Assembly (NCBI GenBank): GCA_949592205.1
Contig: CATIUR010000006.1
Coordinates: 6,147,001 to 6,211,000, forward strand
Source of the DNA: Helichrysum umbraculigerum
Lineage: Eukaryota; Streptophyta; Magnoliopsida; Asterales; Asteraceae
DNA: 64,000 bases
Direction: 5' to 3'
Positions 20,522 to 32,914 of this stretch are shown here, one piece after another. The position numbers and the translations under genes are program-made. The first letter of the stretch is position 1, and each line of letters opens with the position of its first letter. The notes below the pieces were generated by a model. That model was not told the origin of the DNA and ran no database searches. It saw nothing but the letters and a program-made list of their open reading frames with translations.

Positions 20522-23295
20522 TGTGACACCCGACAATTTAGGGTTACTCATTAACCTGCTAAAACCCTAATTACGTGTGTTTAGTTTAGTATTCGAATAA
20601 ATACTTATAATTACTTGTGACTAATTGTATATTTGTGTGAATATACTCTCTCGTAATTGTTTTATATTACGCTTACGTAATTAGTTGTAATTACGCGAAA
20701 CAACCGGACGGAGTCCGACAAAACTATACGACGTCGGTGAAAAACTTTCCATAAATAACTTTAATCTATTTTTAGAAGTTATTTATCATTTATTATTATT
20801 TTGTTAAAATAATACACGAAAAACCTAGACGTTTCGGTTAAAACGTCTCAAACGCAACGAAAACGCGTGAATTTAATTCGGCAACCAAATAAACGTCAAT
20901 AATTAATTTGACAGCTTAAATTAAGTATTTTAAATAATACTTCAATAAAAATTTACCCAAAATATACCGTTAATTAAAACGACTCAAAATAACGTTAGGC
21001 TATTTAACGTTTAAGCTCAAATAACGAATAAACGACACACAGTACGCAAACACAGTGTAAGAATTAAAATTAAATCAGCCATCTCCCTTGTGGGACCCAC
21101 CCTTGGCTGACCACCACCCCTCTCACCCAATGGGGCACCATGCAATTCTTGGTAATGACAAGATTCCTTACACCACCTCTCAAATTACATGCATTCTCTC
21201 ATTTATTCATTTTCTCTAAATTTTTCACCTAAAATTCTCTCAAATCCTCTCTATTCTCTGGAAAATAACAGCCCAAAAACTCCATATTTTCATCATCAAA
21301 ATTGTCATTCATCTTCATCAATAAGAAATGAACACCAAAATCAAGCTCTAGGTCATCATCCTCACCACCATCTCTTGTTCTTCCTTCAATTTCTTGTAAG
21401 AATCCTTAAACCATATGCTAAGTTTTACTTTTATTTTACTGATTTAGATGTTATTAAGCTCCATCAAAAAGATCTGTCAACAAAAAGTCAGTTTAGTAAA
21501 ATGGTCATATCTTGAGTTCTAGGAGTAGTTAAAAGATGCATTTTTTTTTTCAAATTTGCGTATTTAAAGGATCTACAACTTTCATGTTTTACGTTTTTCC
21601 CAGATCCGTACACGTTTTTCTCTATAATCTGATTTGTAGGACTGATCTGCATGAAATCAGAATCTGAGATAGGAACTTTTGTGCATTTTATTTACCCACT
21701 TAGATGACCCTTGTAATGGTTAGAAAAATTATGTTAGACACTAGAAACATAGAGGATTAATGGGTAATTCTTGTGAGAACTGATTTTCACCAGAAAGTGT
21801 AGAAATTAAATGGCAACCGACAAAACCGAAACAACCCTCCTTTTGGACTGATTTTGTACCAAGTGTAAAAATGACACTTCGGACCGACTAAAAAGTGTAC
21901 CAACAGTTTTCTAAGGCTTAATAAACTATTTCAAGACTTGGGTAAAAATTTCGGGTCAAACCGAGAAGGTTTGACCAAGTCAACAAAAACGGGGTTCGGT
22001 TTCAAAAACGTCAAACTTTCTATTTTTGGAAACTTACTATTTTTGGAAATAATTGTAAACAAAACGGGTTCGGGTGACATAATTAGAACCTTTGGACCAA
22101 AATTGAATCTTTACTCTCACTAAGTACTTAACTTGCGTATCAACCGATAACTACATACGATGAACAACTCGATAACACATGACTTATACTATTACAAAGT
22201 ATTCAATGAAACAAACATAATAACAACATCTTTTAGAATTATTATTACAAACTTACACCATCGGGTCGTACCCACTTTTGATAAAACAAACTTATATGGA
22301 CATATTAGTTGAGTGAACAACTATCATAAGTGGACATTAACCTCCACTTACATAAATAATCTTTCAAGACATCTACTCATACAACCTTATACGTTTAGGA
22401 CGTTAGAAGGTTGCACATTGGATCACCCTTTACTTGCTATTTGACACTTCTTGCTTACTATTTGCTAGAACTCATGTGAGTTTCATAGCCCCTCTTTTTA
22501 CTTGTTTTATAACTATTTTTGGGGAGAATACATACTATAACTGCTTTATAAAATTGCTTATATACAACTATTTTTATGATCACAAGTAACGGAAAACACA
22601 AACGGATTGCATGAGTTGTTTCACTATCTAATCCACAGAACAGAAGTCCTCTTACATCATAGTTTCGTTAGTATGGATTTAGCGCAAATATTAATGAATA
22701 GATCTATTTGGGATTGACCATCCCCGTCCGGGTTAGAAGCACTAACTGGTCAAACGGACGCATCAGTATTTGAACTTAACGAGTGTACCGGATTAGGCAC
22801 TCGCGGAGGCACGAGTTTGTATTTGATTATACACTACTCACTCACGGTTAAGCTTCGACTATGGGCTCATGGCATTAGTATAATTTTACTTAACATTGTT
22901 TAACAAACATACAAATCTTGTGATTCATACCATAACTTCTGTAACTGTTAAAACCTATGAACTCACCAACTTTATGTTGACCTTTTTAGTATGTATTTAT
23001 CAGGTAACCCGCCGCAGTAGGAAGCTATTGGATAGCTTGAGTCGCATTGTTTTCAAACATTCAGGATCTAGATTGCATCTTACTATGTTTAGTAACTTTG
23101 TGATTCTGCTTATGTAATGCGAACTTCAAATGTTTTGTTTAACGGTTGTAAACAATTTGAAATCATGGAATGTAATATTTTCAAACGTCTCATATAGAGG
23201 TCGTTTGCTTTAATCTTTGTGTTATGATATTTGATTTGGTCGGCGCCCCCATGACACCTCAAGTTTCCGCTGCCACGTGTTTTGGGGGTGCGACA
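20522..23295 (+). repeat. N1 5' LTR
   Basis: It is 2774 bp. A CT-rich leader-like stretch (about 21160-21395) contains a 108-codon open frame that recurs in the other LTR; I regard it as untranslated exon sequence. A GTAAGA donor at 21396 and a TTATCAG acceptor ending at 23003 bracket a proposed 1.6-kb leader intron. Unlike the other families, I found no GC-rich dyad array here. Confidence 0.9.
21396..23003 (+). other. Putative LTR-borne leader intron of N1
   Basis: The donor is CTTGTAAGAATCC. The acceptor is TTTTTAGTATGTATTTATCAG followed by GTAACCC. The intron body is AT-rich relative to the CT-rich exon upstream. The same arrangement recurs in T1, T2, S2 and G1. No transcript evidence is available. 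Confidence 0.4.
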
Positions 23296-26200
23296 GATTG
23301 GTATCAGAGCCTAAGGTTATAGCGAACTAAGATTGCATTAGTGACCTAGACTATAACCGTTAGGCTAGTATTCCTCATTTGGTTTGACTGGTTCAGCAAT
23401 TGCATCATTCGAATTTAATTTAACATAGCCTGATCAACTATATACAATTAAAGGCGATTTGATGCAAGACCTGAAGTGATTATAGTGAATAGGAATACAT
23501 TAGAAGACTTGACCAAGGATAGAAACGAGACCAACCTTTATACGTGCTTATGTGCTAGGTTATTTAAATTTTATATATAACCTTACGCATACTAAACTCT
23601 TTGCCACTCTACATGGCAACCACACCCACAACTATGTCACATGACATTGAACACGAAACACAAACCTCCCTTACTACTATAGAGATATCCACGATACCCG
23701 CTCGTCCAACCGCACCGGGCAATGATATAATCGAATGGGACTCACTTTAGGAGAATCCACCAAAGGATTCGCCACCCAATTAAGTGACACCTACTTCACC
23801 CTCTTCTTTCTGCTCGCAACCGAATCACTTGAGAACACATATATAACTTAAACTGCATGATACCTCGTCACCTATAAGAACTACACCTAATCCCATCACT
23901 TCGCACTCCTCATTCCCACCTTTATCGTAGACCCATGGAGCGTGTGTGCTACACACGACTAGAAGGACAAACACACCAATTCGAACTACCCTTGTCCTAT
24001 TCATACCACTACTACGGATACTCCCGCCACTAGGACCCATTGTCATACAGGAGTCTTCCAGTGAACGTGGTCAACCACGACACCTACCTATTGAAATTAA
24101 TATCTCTAATAATCGAATGGATTTCGATGATTCACTCAACTCTTTACCTGAATCACGATTGATCATCTTTTTTGCTTGTATGTCAACAATTCGTTCAAAA
24201 CCCGAGACTTACTACTTGATCATGTTTGGCCACTATTCTGACACGTTCGTCAAACGATTTACCCATAACTTGATTCGTGACTTTGACTAATCCGAACACA
24301 TTTATCAAACATTCTTTCATTTCGAACCAATAACATAGTCACGGCTGACTACCTTGAGGACATTACTCGGTCGTTATTATGACTACTTCTAAATCTTATT
24401 GCTAAATTCAATGTTTCAATAGAACCCCCCCCCCTCGATAAAGATGGCGAAACTGTGTTAACCTCACGTTATAACAGAAACTTCTATCCCGATGGGTGTA
24501 TGAAAACCCCATCACATTTTGTATAAGATCTACGTATTGGTCCGGATGTAGCTATGCCCGGCATATTTTACAAACATCAATCATGTATTCTATTAAACTT
24601 TTGCCTTGGTGGACTTTAAATCATTTCATATTATCGTTATACTGCGATTTACTTCCGAACAGGCCTACGATAATCTTAATTCTCATGCAAAGATCCAATT
24701 CATTCTTTTATCCCCTTCTCATTCAAGGATACGCCACTACGAGAAACAACAGAATTTCCCAACACTTTACAATAACAAGAAGTTTTCAATGGATTTCTAC
24801 CAACCCAAATTTTCAAAGAAATTTCACCGAACATCTACCCATAAATTTATTTACAACTTCTATATTTCAACCGATAATGTTAGACATAAGTTTCTCCAAC
24901 ATAGTCAATCAACTAGAAGTTTTCAACGGACATTAAATTTCAAACAATTTTCATCATAGAAATTCTCGGCAAATTTTACATCAGCTCTTCCACAAAATAC
25001 TTCATAGAAATTTTTCAAAAAGCTTGTAAACTACTTATCTAAATATTTGTACAAAGTCCAAATCTTAAAATTCTTAGCAAAGATTTTTACTGACATTTTA
25101 TTAGGCAAAAATTTTACGTAAGAACAAACACTTGCTTTTCACTCAGTATTTCTAAAAGACAGATCGCGACGTTAATTTAACCAGAAATGGTATCGGCAGG
25201 TTTGGGTTAATACACGAGATAGTTACAACTCTTTTCATATACTGTAGCTTTAGAGGCTAAATTCTCTATTACAAATACACTATTTTGATAAAACACTTTT
25301 CTCGTAGGAGATGGCAAGTCCCTCTATAGATCAACACGTGTCTAATTACAACCAACTCTGAGATGAACCCTAACTTTGATATGGGTACATTCCTTTTCAA
25401 TGACTTAACGTTTTCAACCTCATACGGTACCAATTAAATTAGTCCTTTTACACGATAGCACCCAACCAACATGGACACTAAGTGTAACTCAGAACTGACC
25501 AAACTGATTTGAGCCAACAGAAAACCTTGGAATTGCGTTTTAGCAAAACAAACTTCCCCCACACAAACTTCTAGACTTCAATCTAGATTTTCAAACGTAC
25601 GATAACAACTCATGACTCGAACACCTATGGATTTCTAACGATCCACTCATCGGAAGCGCGTTTCAACGACATATATTAGGTGCAACCCAACGACTTACTC
25701 ACGACTACACGAACTCATGGTTGGAATGTTTTTCCATCGTACTCATACGAAACAAATTTCTTGACCTCAATTAACTATTACTTTGACTCGTGCGTCAACG
25801 ATACATCCACGACACGAGACTTAACAACTCATGGAAAATCAAAATTTCTCTCACTCATTTCTCTTCTTGATAACATCATTGCCATCATTTAGCACCTTTA
25901 AAATTCGCACCTACAACGTCTACGACGAGGAAATTGTTCGTACACCTCTCTATACTCACACAAACCCACTTACCATACCGTTTTGGTACTAGCTGCTAGG
26001 CTACGCCGCCACGAAAATAGAATAGACACTATGAAGTTAGAACAACACGAAATCCGTTTAGGTCGGATACACCTGGCACAGGGCCGAGTTGCACAGATCC
26101 TTGAGGATCGACAGAATCTTAGCGAAACCATAGAAACTATCCATCTCCAGGTGATGGAGACTAGAGACAAAGTCGCTGCCTTGTGATTAAGACCATTGTG

Positions 26201-27484
26201 CAAAATAGAACTCGCTTAGGACTAGTAGAAATTCCACTAAACATGTATTGTGTGTAGGAAACAAATTTTCAAATAAATCTTTCGTCAGACATTTTTCACG
26301 AATTATTCACAAACATGAATCTTCTAACAGATTTTTGACAAACAAAATTTTCAACACTTTTCAATGACCAGAGTTTTCAACGTATTTTCATCTATTTGAG
26401 CCTTTAATGAATTTTCATCAAACGGTCACTCGAAATTTCCCACAACTTCAATTTTTCAATGGATTTTTGTTAAACAAAATTTTTCCCCGTTTTGTTAATG
26501 ACAAGAGTTCTCAACAGGTTTACATCAGCAGCGATTTTAAACAAATTTTGCCACAAAATGTTTTTACAGAATTTTCAAAATTCATAAATTAAGTGTAACA
26601 AAGTTATCAAAAATTACAATGATGTTTTTGGCAAAAGAAAATCATATATATCAACAAACACTTGATTTTCACTCAATCTTTCTTTATGATCTAACCTTTA
26701 ATCCCATTTTGAAACTAGAATACCGATTACACCTGAAACATTACTAGGGAAATTCTAAGATAAGAAGTTATATAGAGGTTTTCAAAGAAAGGTATAGATA
26801 CGATAGACTAGTATGAAGTAAGATTCTCTTATTAGTCGGTTTGATAGTAACAATACTCGATCTCGCAATATCGGTTGAAGTTAATTCCTATAGAGACAAA
26901 CTGTGACGTTAATGATGAAGGTGACAACGACCAATACAAAACTATTGGAGGATAAAACTAAAGGCATCAATGATGTAATTATTGCAGCCTGATACGATAC
27001 CGGATTAGTTTGGTCCACTTCACGATTATCATTCCCACCGACTTAGAAGCTAAGCTTAATTCAGAATCTCACTTCGACATAAGCAGACAAAACATTTCTC
27101 CCTAGACGTAAAAAAAAAAACCATCCAAATCGAAATCCTTCTTTCTCTTTCTCTTCTCGATGCCATCTTAGAATCCCATCCGAATCGTTGCCATGAGAAA
27201 CCTATTGTATTTTTACTGTTACTAGTGGAACATTGATCTAACAAGGGGAGAAAAGGTGAAACAGGAATCATCTCACTAAGAAACCTTAAAACAAAAAACC
27301 GAGAACTTAGACCATGATGGCTTACCCATCATTCCATCCCGGTGAATCTCAGGACGAAGTCTGGATTCACTCGTGGATAAGAAACTCAGATACGTTAGAA
27401 ACACACACTAACTCTCTCACAGAACCCACACAGACCGTAACTGAAAATAAATTTCGGGACGAAATTCTCCTAACAGGGGGAGAA
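23296..27484 (+). other. N1 interior: primer site, accessory-frame remnants, filler
   Basis: The primer site TGGTATCAGAGCC is at 23299-23311. A frame starting MATTPTTMSHDIEHET at 23613 stops at 23748-23750; its start resembles that of the T2 accessory protein. A second piece at 25983-26186 (VLAARLRRHENRIDTMKLEQHE...) matches the next part of the same T2 protein. The 2.2 kb between them and 26260-26650 are full of degenerate repeats built on TTTTCAA and ATTTTTC. A dyad AATTTCG-GGA-CGAAATT at 27450-27466 precedes the polypurine tract. Confidence 0.75.
25983..26186 (+). pseudogene. Remnant of accessory coiled-coil protein (N1)
   Basis: This 67-codon frame (AARLRRHENRID...GRVAQILEDRQNLSETIETIHLQVMETRDKV) aligns with residues of the T2 accessory protein, which has AARLHRHEQQL...GQVAQVFEDHEN and GETIETMEIVHNQV. 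Upstream in-frame residues around 25965 (TYHTV) match the T2 stretch GPYPNQF, so the protein was split by a long internal insertion. Function is unknown. Confidence 0.65.
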
Positions 27485-30318
27485 TGTGACACCCGACAAT
27501 TTAGGGTTACTCATTAACCTGCTAAAACCCTAATTACGTGTGTTTAGTTTAGTATTCGAATAAATACTTATAATTACTTGTGACTAATTCTATATTTGTG
27601 TGAATATACTCTCTCGTAATTGTTTTATATTACGCTTACGTAATTAATTGTAATTACGCGAAACAACCGGACAGAGTCCGACAAAACTATACGACGTCGG
27701 TGAAAAACTTTCCATAAATAACTTTAATCTATTTTTAGAAGTTATTTATCATTTATTATTATTTTGTTAAAATAATACACGAAAAACCTAGACGTTTCGA
27801 TTAAAACGTCTCAAACGCAACGAAAACGCGTGAATTTAATTCGGCAACCAAATAAACGTCAATAATTAATTTGACAGCTTAAATTAAGTATTTTAAATAA
27901 TACTTCAATAAAAATTTACCCAAAATATACCGTTAATTAAAACGACTCAAAATAACGTTAGGCTATTTAACGTTTAAGCTCAAATAACGAATAAACGACA
28001 CACAGTACGCAAACACAGTGTAAGAATTAAAATTAAATCAGCCATCTCCCTTGTGGGACCCACCCTTGGCTGACCACCACCCCTCTCACCCAATGGGGCA
28101 CCATGCAATTCTTGGTAATGACAAGATTCCTTACACCACCTCTCAAATTACATGCATTCTCTCATTTATTCATTTTCTCTAAATTTTTCACCTAAAATTC
28201 TCTCAAATCCTCTCTATTCTCTGGAAAATAACAGCCCAAAAACTCCATATTTTCATCATCAAAATTGTCATTCATCTTCATCAATAAGAAATGAACACCA
28301 AAATCAAGCTCTAGGTCATCATCCTCACCACCATCTCTTGTTCTTCCTTCAATTTCTTGTAAGAATCCTTAAACCATATGCTAAGTTTTACTTTTATTTT
28401 ACTGATTTAGATGTTATTAAGCTCCATCAAAAAGATTATGTCCAAATTCCTTACCAAAATACGTTTTTATAATTTATTCCTAAAAGATGTATAATCTGTC
28501 AACAAAAAGTCAGTTTAGTAAAATGGTAATATCTTGAGTTCTAGGAGGAGTTAAAAGATTCATTTTTTTTTTTCAAATTTGCGTATTTAAAGGATCTACA
28601 ACTTTCATGTTTTACGTTTTTCCCATATCCGTACACGTTTTTCTCTATAATCTGATTTGTAGGACTGATCTGCATGAAATCAGAATCTGAGATAGGAACT
28701 TTTGTGCATTTTATTTACCCACTTAGATGACCCATGTAATGGTTAGAAAAATTATGTTAGACACTAGAAACATAGAGGATTAATGGGTAATTCTTGTGAG
28801 AACTGATTTTCACCAGAAAGGGTAGAAATTAAATGGCAACCGACAAAACCGAAACAACCCTCCTTTTGGACTGATTTTGTACCAAGTGTAAAAACGACAC
28901 TTCGGACCGACTAAAAAGTGTACCAACAGTTTTCTAAGGCTTAATAAACTATTTCAAGACTTGGGTAAAAATTTTGGGTCAAACCGAGAAGGTTTGACCA
29001 AGTCAACAAAAACGGGGTTCGGTTTCAAAAACGTCAAACTTTCTATTTTTGGAAACTTACTATTTTTGGAAATAATTGTAAACAAAACGGGTTCGGGTGA
29101 CATAATTAGAACCTTTGGACCAAAATTGAATCTTTACTCTCACTAAGTACTCAACTTGCGTATCAACCGATAACTACATACGATGAACAACTCGATAACA
29201 CATGACTTATACTATTACAAAGTATTCAATGAAACAAACATAATAACAATATCTTTTAGAATTATTATTACAAACTTACACCATCGGGTCGTACCCACTT
29301 TTGATAAAACAAACTTATTTGGACATATTAGTTGAGTGAACAACTATCATAAGTGGACATTAACCTCCACTTACATAAATAATCTTTCAAGACATCTACT
29401 CATACAACCTTATACGTTTAGGACGTTAGAAGGTTGCACATTGGATCACCCTTTACTTGCTATTTGACACTTCTTGCTTACTATTTGCTAGAACTCATGT
29501 GAGTTTCATAGCCCCTCTTTTTACTTGTTTTATAACTATTTTTGGGGAGAATACATACTATAACTGCTTTATAAAATTGCTTATATACAACTATTTTTAT
29601 GATCACAAGTAACGGAAAACACAAACGGATTGCATGAGTTGTTTCACTATCTAATCCACAGAACAGAAGTCCTCTTACATCATAGTTTCGTTAGTATGGA
29701 TTTAGCGCAAATATTAATGAATAGATCTATTTGGGATTGACCATCCCCGTCCGGGTTAGAAGCACTAACTGGTCAAACGGACGCATAAGTATTTGAACTT
29801 AACGAGTGTACCGGATTAGGCACTCGCGGAGGCACGAGTTTGTATTTGATTATACACTACTCACTCACGGTTAAGCTTCGACTATGGGCTCATGGCATTA
29901 GTATAATTTTACTTAACATTGTTTAACAAACATACAAATCTTGTGATTCATACCATAACTTCTGTAACTGTTAAAACCTATGAACTCACCAACTTTATGT
30001 TGACCTTTTTAGTATGTATTTATCAGGTAACCCACCGCAGTAGGAAGCTATTGGATAGCTTGAAACGCATTGTTTTCAAACATTCAGGATCTAGATTGCA
30101 TCTTACTATGTTTAGTAACTTTGTGATTCTGCTTATGTAATGCGAACTTCAAATGTTTTGTTTAACGGTTGTAAACAATTTGAAATCATGGAATGTAATA
30201 TTTTCAAACGTCTCATATAGAGGTCGTTTGCTTTAATCTTTGTGTTATGATATTTGATTTGGTCGGCGCCCCCATGACACCTCAAGTTTCCGCTGCCACG
30301 TGTTTTGGGGGTGCGACA
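27485..30318 (+). repeat. N1 3' LTR
   Basis: It is 2834 bp, matching 20522-23295 with few substitutions. It has about 60 bp (near 28436-28495) that the 5' copy lacks. Because the extra segment reads as continuous unique sequence, a deletion in the 5' copy is more likely than an insertion here. Confidence 0.9.
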
Positions 30319-30323
30319 TTTTG

Positions 30324-32038
30324 AAAGAACCCGGTGGGTACAATCACTATCCGGTGGGTAAACCACCCAGACATACCCAACACAGTTAGTTTAAATCGTA
30401 TTCGAATTGGTTTTACTAAAACACCAAAAATGATGAACATGAAAATACTTTTAATTAAAGTATCAAATTTATAAAACTTAGATATTTTTAAACGACACGA
30501 AAATGATATGAAATACATGTATACGAGTATATTTATACGAAAGGAACAAATTATATTTTTTAAATATAATTTCAATCCGCCACCAACGGGCCGTATAATT
30601 TTATAAATTTCGAAAATAAATACAAATTGAATACTTTGGGCATTATTAACCGAGTAAACATTAATATGGGTGATTTATTTAAAACGTCCATACACTCATT
30701 ATAACCTCACGTCTTTAGGGCACCAAGGAATTTCAATTCGGGTTATTAACTTACTTTTGGAACGCTAGCTCGACAGGTGAGTTCACAACCCCACTCTTTC
30801 CAACGCTTTAATGTTTTCAGGGTGGAAATTCATACTCATTGTTTTATAAACTATTGTTTATCAAAAACTACTATTTTAACACGATAAATGATTATCGCTA
30901 ATCATATTAGGATTTCAACTCGATGACACTTTTGGTGTAGTACTTTACCCTAGCTCCCTACTATGTGCACTCACTTACGTGTACAACTTAAATGTTGGAT
31001 GACATTACGATATGGTTGATTATTACATGATATGTAATTGTCGTGTATTTGTGGTAGTTCCCAATATGATATTCGTTTATAGGTGACTTGTCTATGTGTA
31101 GCTAAATTACGTGTACCAATTACGTGTTAGTTAATTTCCATGTGTGTTCGCCATTATATGCTATTTAAGAATTATGTGTTTATTTGTTAAGTATTTCAAG
31201 AACACTAGACACTTCAACAATTAGACCCAAGAATACAAGAAACCGTAGTTACAATATAAGTATACAAGAATACTTGGGATTTAAATACCAGACTAGAATA
31301 CAAGAATAATAGAAATTCAAGAACTAAGAAATTAAGGTCAAGAAATGTCAAGAACTTATGTGATGGCAAGAAATTGTCAAGAATGTCAAGAACCTATTTG
31401 CAAGAATCAAGAACTTATCTGCAAGAACCATCAAGAACAACGTATACTTAGTATGCGTCAAGAACAATGTGTACCTTGTACGCGTCAAGAACTCAAGAAC
31501 GCAAGAAACTAGAATACCAGAATTCAAGAATGCAAGAAACTAGAAACTAGATAAAACAAGAATAGGAACTAAGACTTCAAGATCTACTCGAGGTTATACA
31601 TTTATTCAAGAATTCACACATCTAAACTCTACAGTTTTACTAAGTATAAATTTTATACTTCTTGAAATGATCTGTAACATCATTACTACTGTTTTCTGAT
31701 AAACACCTGTGAACTCACCAGCTTTCCAGCTGACTGTTTTAGTATGCATTTTCAGGTATCTTTGCTATAGTAGGATCGGCCCGTCAGGATCCTAGCTCGA
31801 GTCACATGAATATTTCTTACTAGAGATTTTGTTACAATATTTTGTATTACTAATTTTGTTGTAAAATCTCTAGTATTATAGGCGAACTCCAACTATTTTG
31901 TACAAACTTATTACTTAATGTAATGTATTTTCAATGTCTCATTTAGAGTCGTTCATTATGTACCTTTGTGCTTGTGATATTTGATTGGTAACACCCTGAC
32001 CCGACCGCTTCCGCAACCCGAAATTTGGGGGTGTTACA
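30324..32038 (+). repeat. S2 right portion with CAAGAA-rich tract
   Basis: This is the continuation of the S2 LTR after N1. Between about 31195 and 31570 the word CAAGAA recurs more than twenty times in irregular spacing, including the near-duplicates GTATACTTAGTATGCGTCAAG and GTGTACCTTGTACGCGTCAAG. The LTR then continues to the acceptor-like TTTCAG at 31755 and the end GGGTGTTACA. Confidence 0.75.
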
Positions 32039-32914
32039 CTAAAGGACTAACTCTAAGATGAGATCAGAGTTCGGCAGTTGCTTGGATGGCACACTTTACA
32101 TAGTTAATGAGATATAGGCTTAAGACCAATAGTAGTTGATGATTTGTCCAAGTGGGAGACTGTTGGAATAGTGTCCAATATCATAACTAATTGGTGAGAC
32201 TATCATTAATGGTAAAGTCCTTTTTGAGTTGCCCTCAATAAACAGTCAAGAGAAAAGATGAAGGATAATATTAAATGTATTAATATTATAATTGTTTGGT
32301 TAATTAATAAATAGTTTATGAATTAGAAAATCAAAAGTAATTAAGTTTGGCGGAAGATTCCAGAAACTGGATCCAACCGCCGGTTGGAAGATCCAACCGT
32401 CGGTTGGGATTAGGGTTTCCAAGGCGGTGGAAGTCGTAGACTTAGTGTAACATCCTCATTTTGGGCCTAGGAGAATACGGTAATTTCTCTATTTTATTTG
32501 TTGTTTAACAGTATTTAGAAATACTTGGTATTAATTTGATAATTGAAATTAATAGGTTAATTGGTCAAATGACTTATTGTGATAAATAAATTATTGCTTG
32601 TTTTAAGTTAATTGAGTTGACGGTATAATAAAACTTATTTCTCGCAAATAGTCTTTTAGGTTCCAGACAATAGATTTAGAACGGGTATAATTTTAATACC
32701 AACTTTTACTGCATATTTGGGTGGATCGACCTAACTTCTTTTCCCCCAAAATTCTTCATTTTTCTTGTTACCTAAATTGCTCTCAAGAACACCTTCACTT
32801 ACACTTAGAAATCATAAGGAAAATCAAGATTTAAAGCATTGTGATCATCTTAAGGCTGTGATCTTGATTCATCAACTGATCTTTCATCATCATCATCTCT
32901 TTATCATCTCCATT

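Larger units (their letters stand above)
20522..30318 (+). mobile_element. N1: non-autonomous Gypsy LTR element
   Basis: Complete 9.8-kb insertion into S2 with duplication ttttg (20517-20521 and 30319-30323). LTRs of about 2.8 kb start TGTGACACCCG and end GGGTGCGACA. It has a tRNA-Met primer site at 23299 and a polypurine tract AACAGGGGGAGAA before 27485. The 4.2-kb interior has no gag or pol; it keeps only the ends of an accessory small frame also seen in T2. The LTRs are nearly identical apart from a 60-bp gap, so it is fairly recent. It is a large retrotransposon derivative of the Tekay group. Confidence 0.9.
19155..32038 (+). mobile_element. S2: solo Gypsy LTR split by N1
   Basis: It is bounded by TGTAACACCC and GGGTGTTACA and flanked by the duplication ctaaa (19150-19154 and 32039-32043). 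Without N1 it is about 3.1 kb and contains neither primer site nor coding sequence, so it is a solo LTR left by recombination between the two LTRs of a Tekay-like element. Orientation is set by its right end, which matches the end of the N1 LTR (GTGAACTCACC, then TTTTAGTATG, then CAGGTA). A CT-rich stretch with a GTGAGC donor at 20112 and a CAG acceptor ending at 31755 suggest the same leader intron as in N1. Confidence 0.85.

Noticed and set aside
21189..21515. 108-codon open frame in the N1 LTR, repeated at 28152
   Set aside because: It is duplicated only because LTRs are duplicated, its two copies end differently after the 60-bp gap, and its composition is that of a CT-rich leader. No domain is recognisable.
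20522..23295. Dyad array in the N1 LTR comparable to T1 and T2
   Set aside because: Only isolated short inverted words such as GGAC-GGA-GTCC were found; no array exists, so N1 is recorded as the exception.
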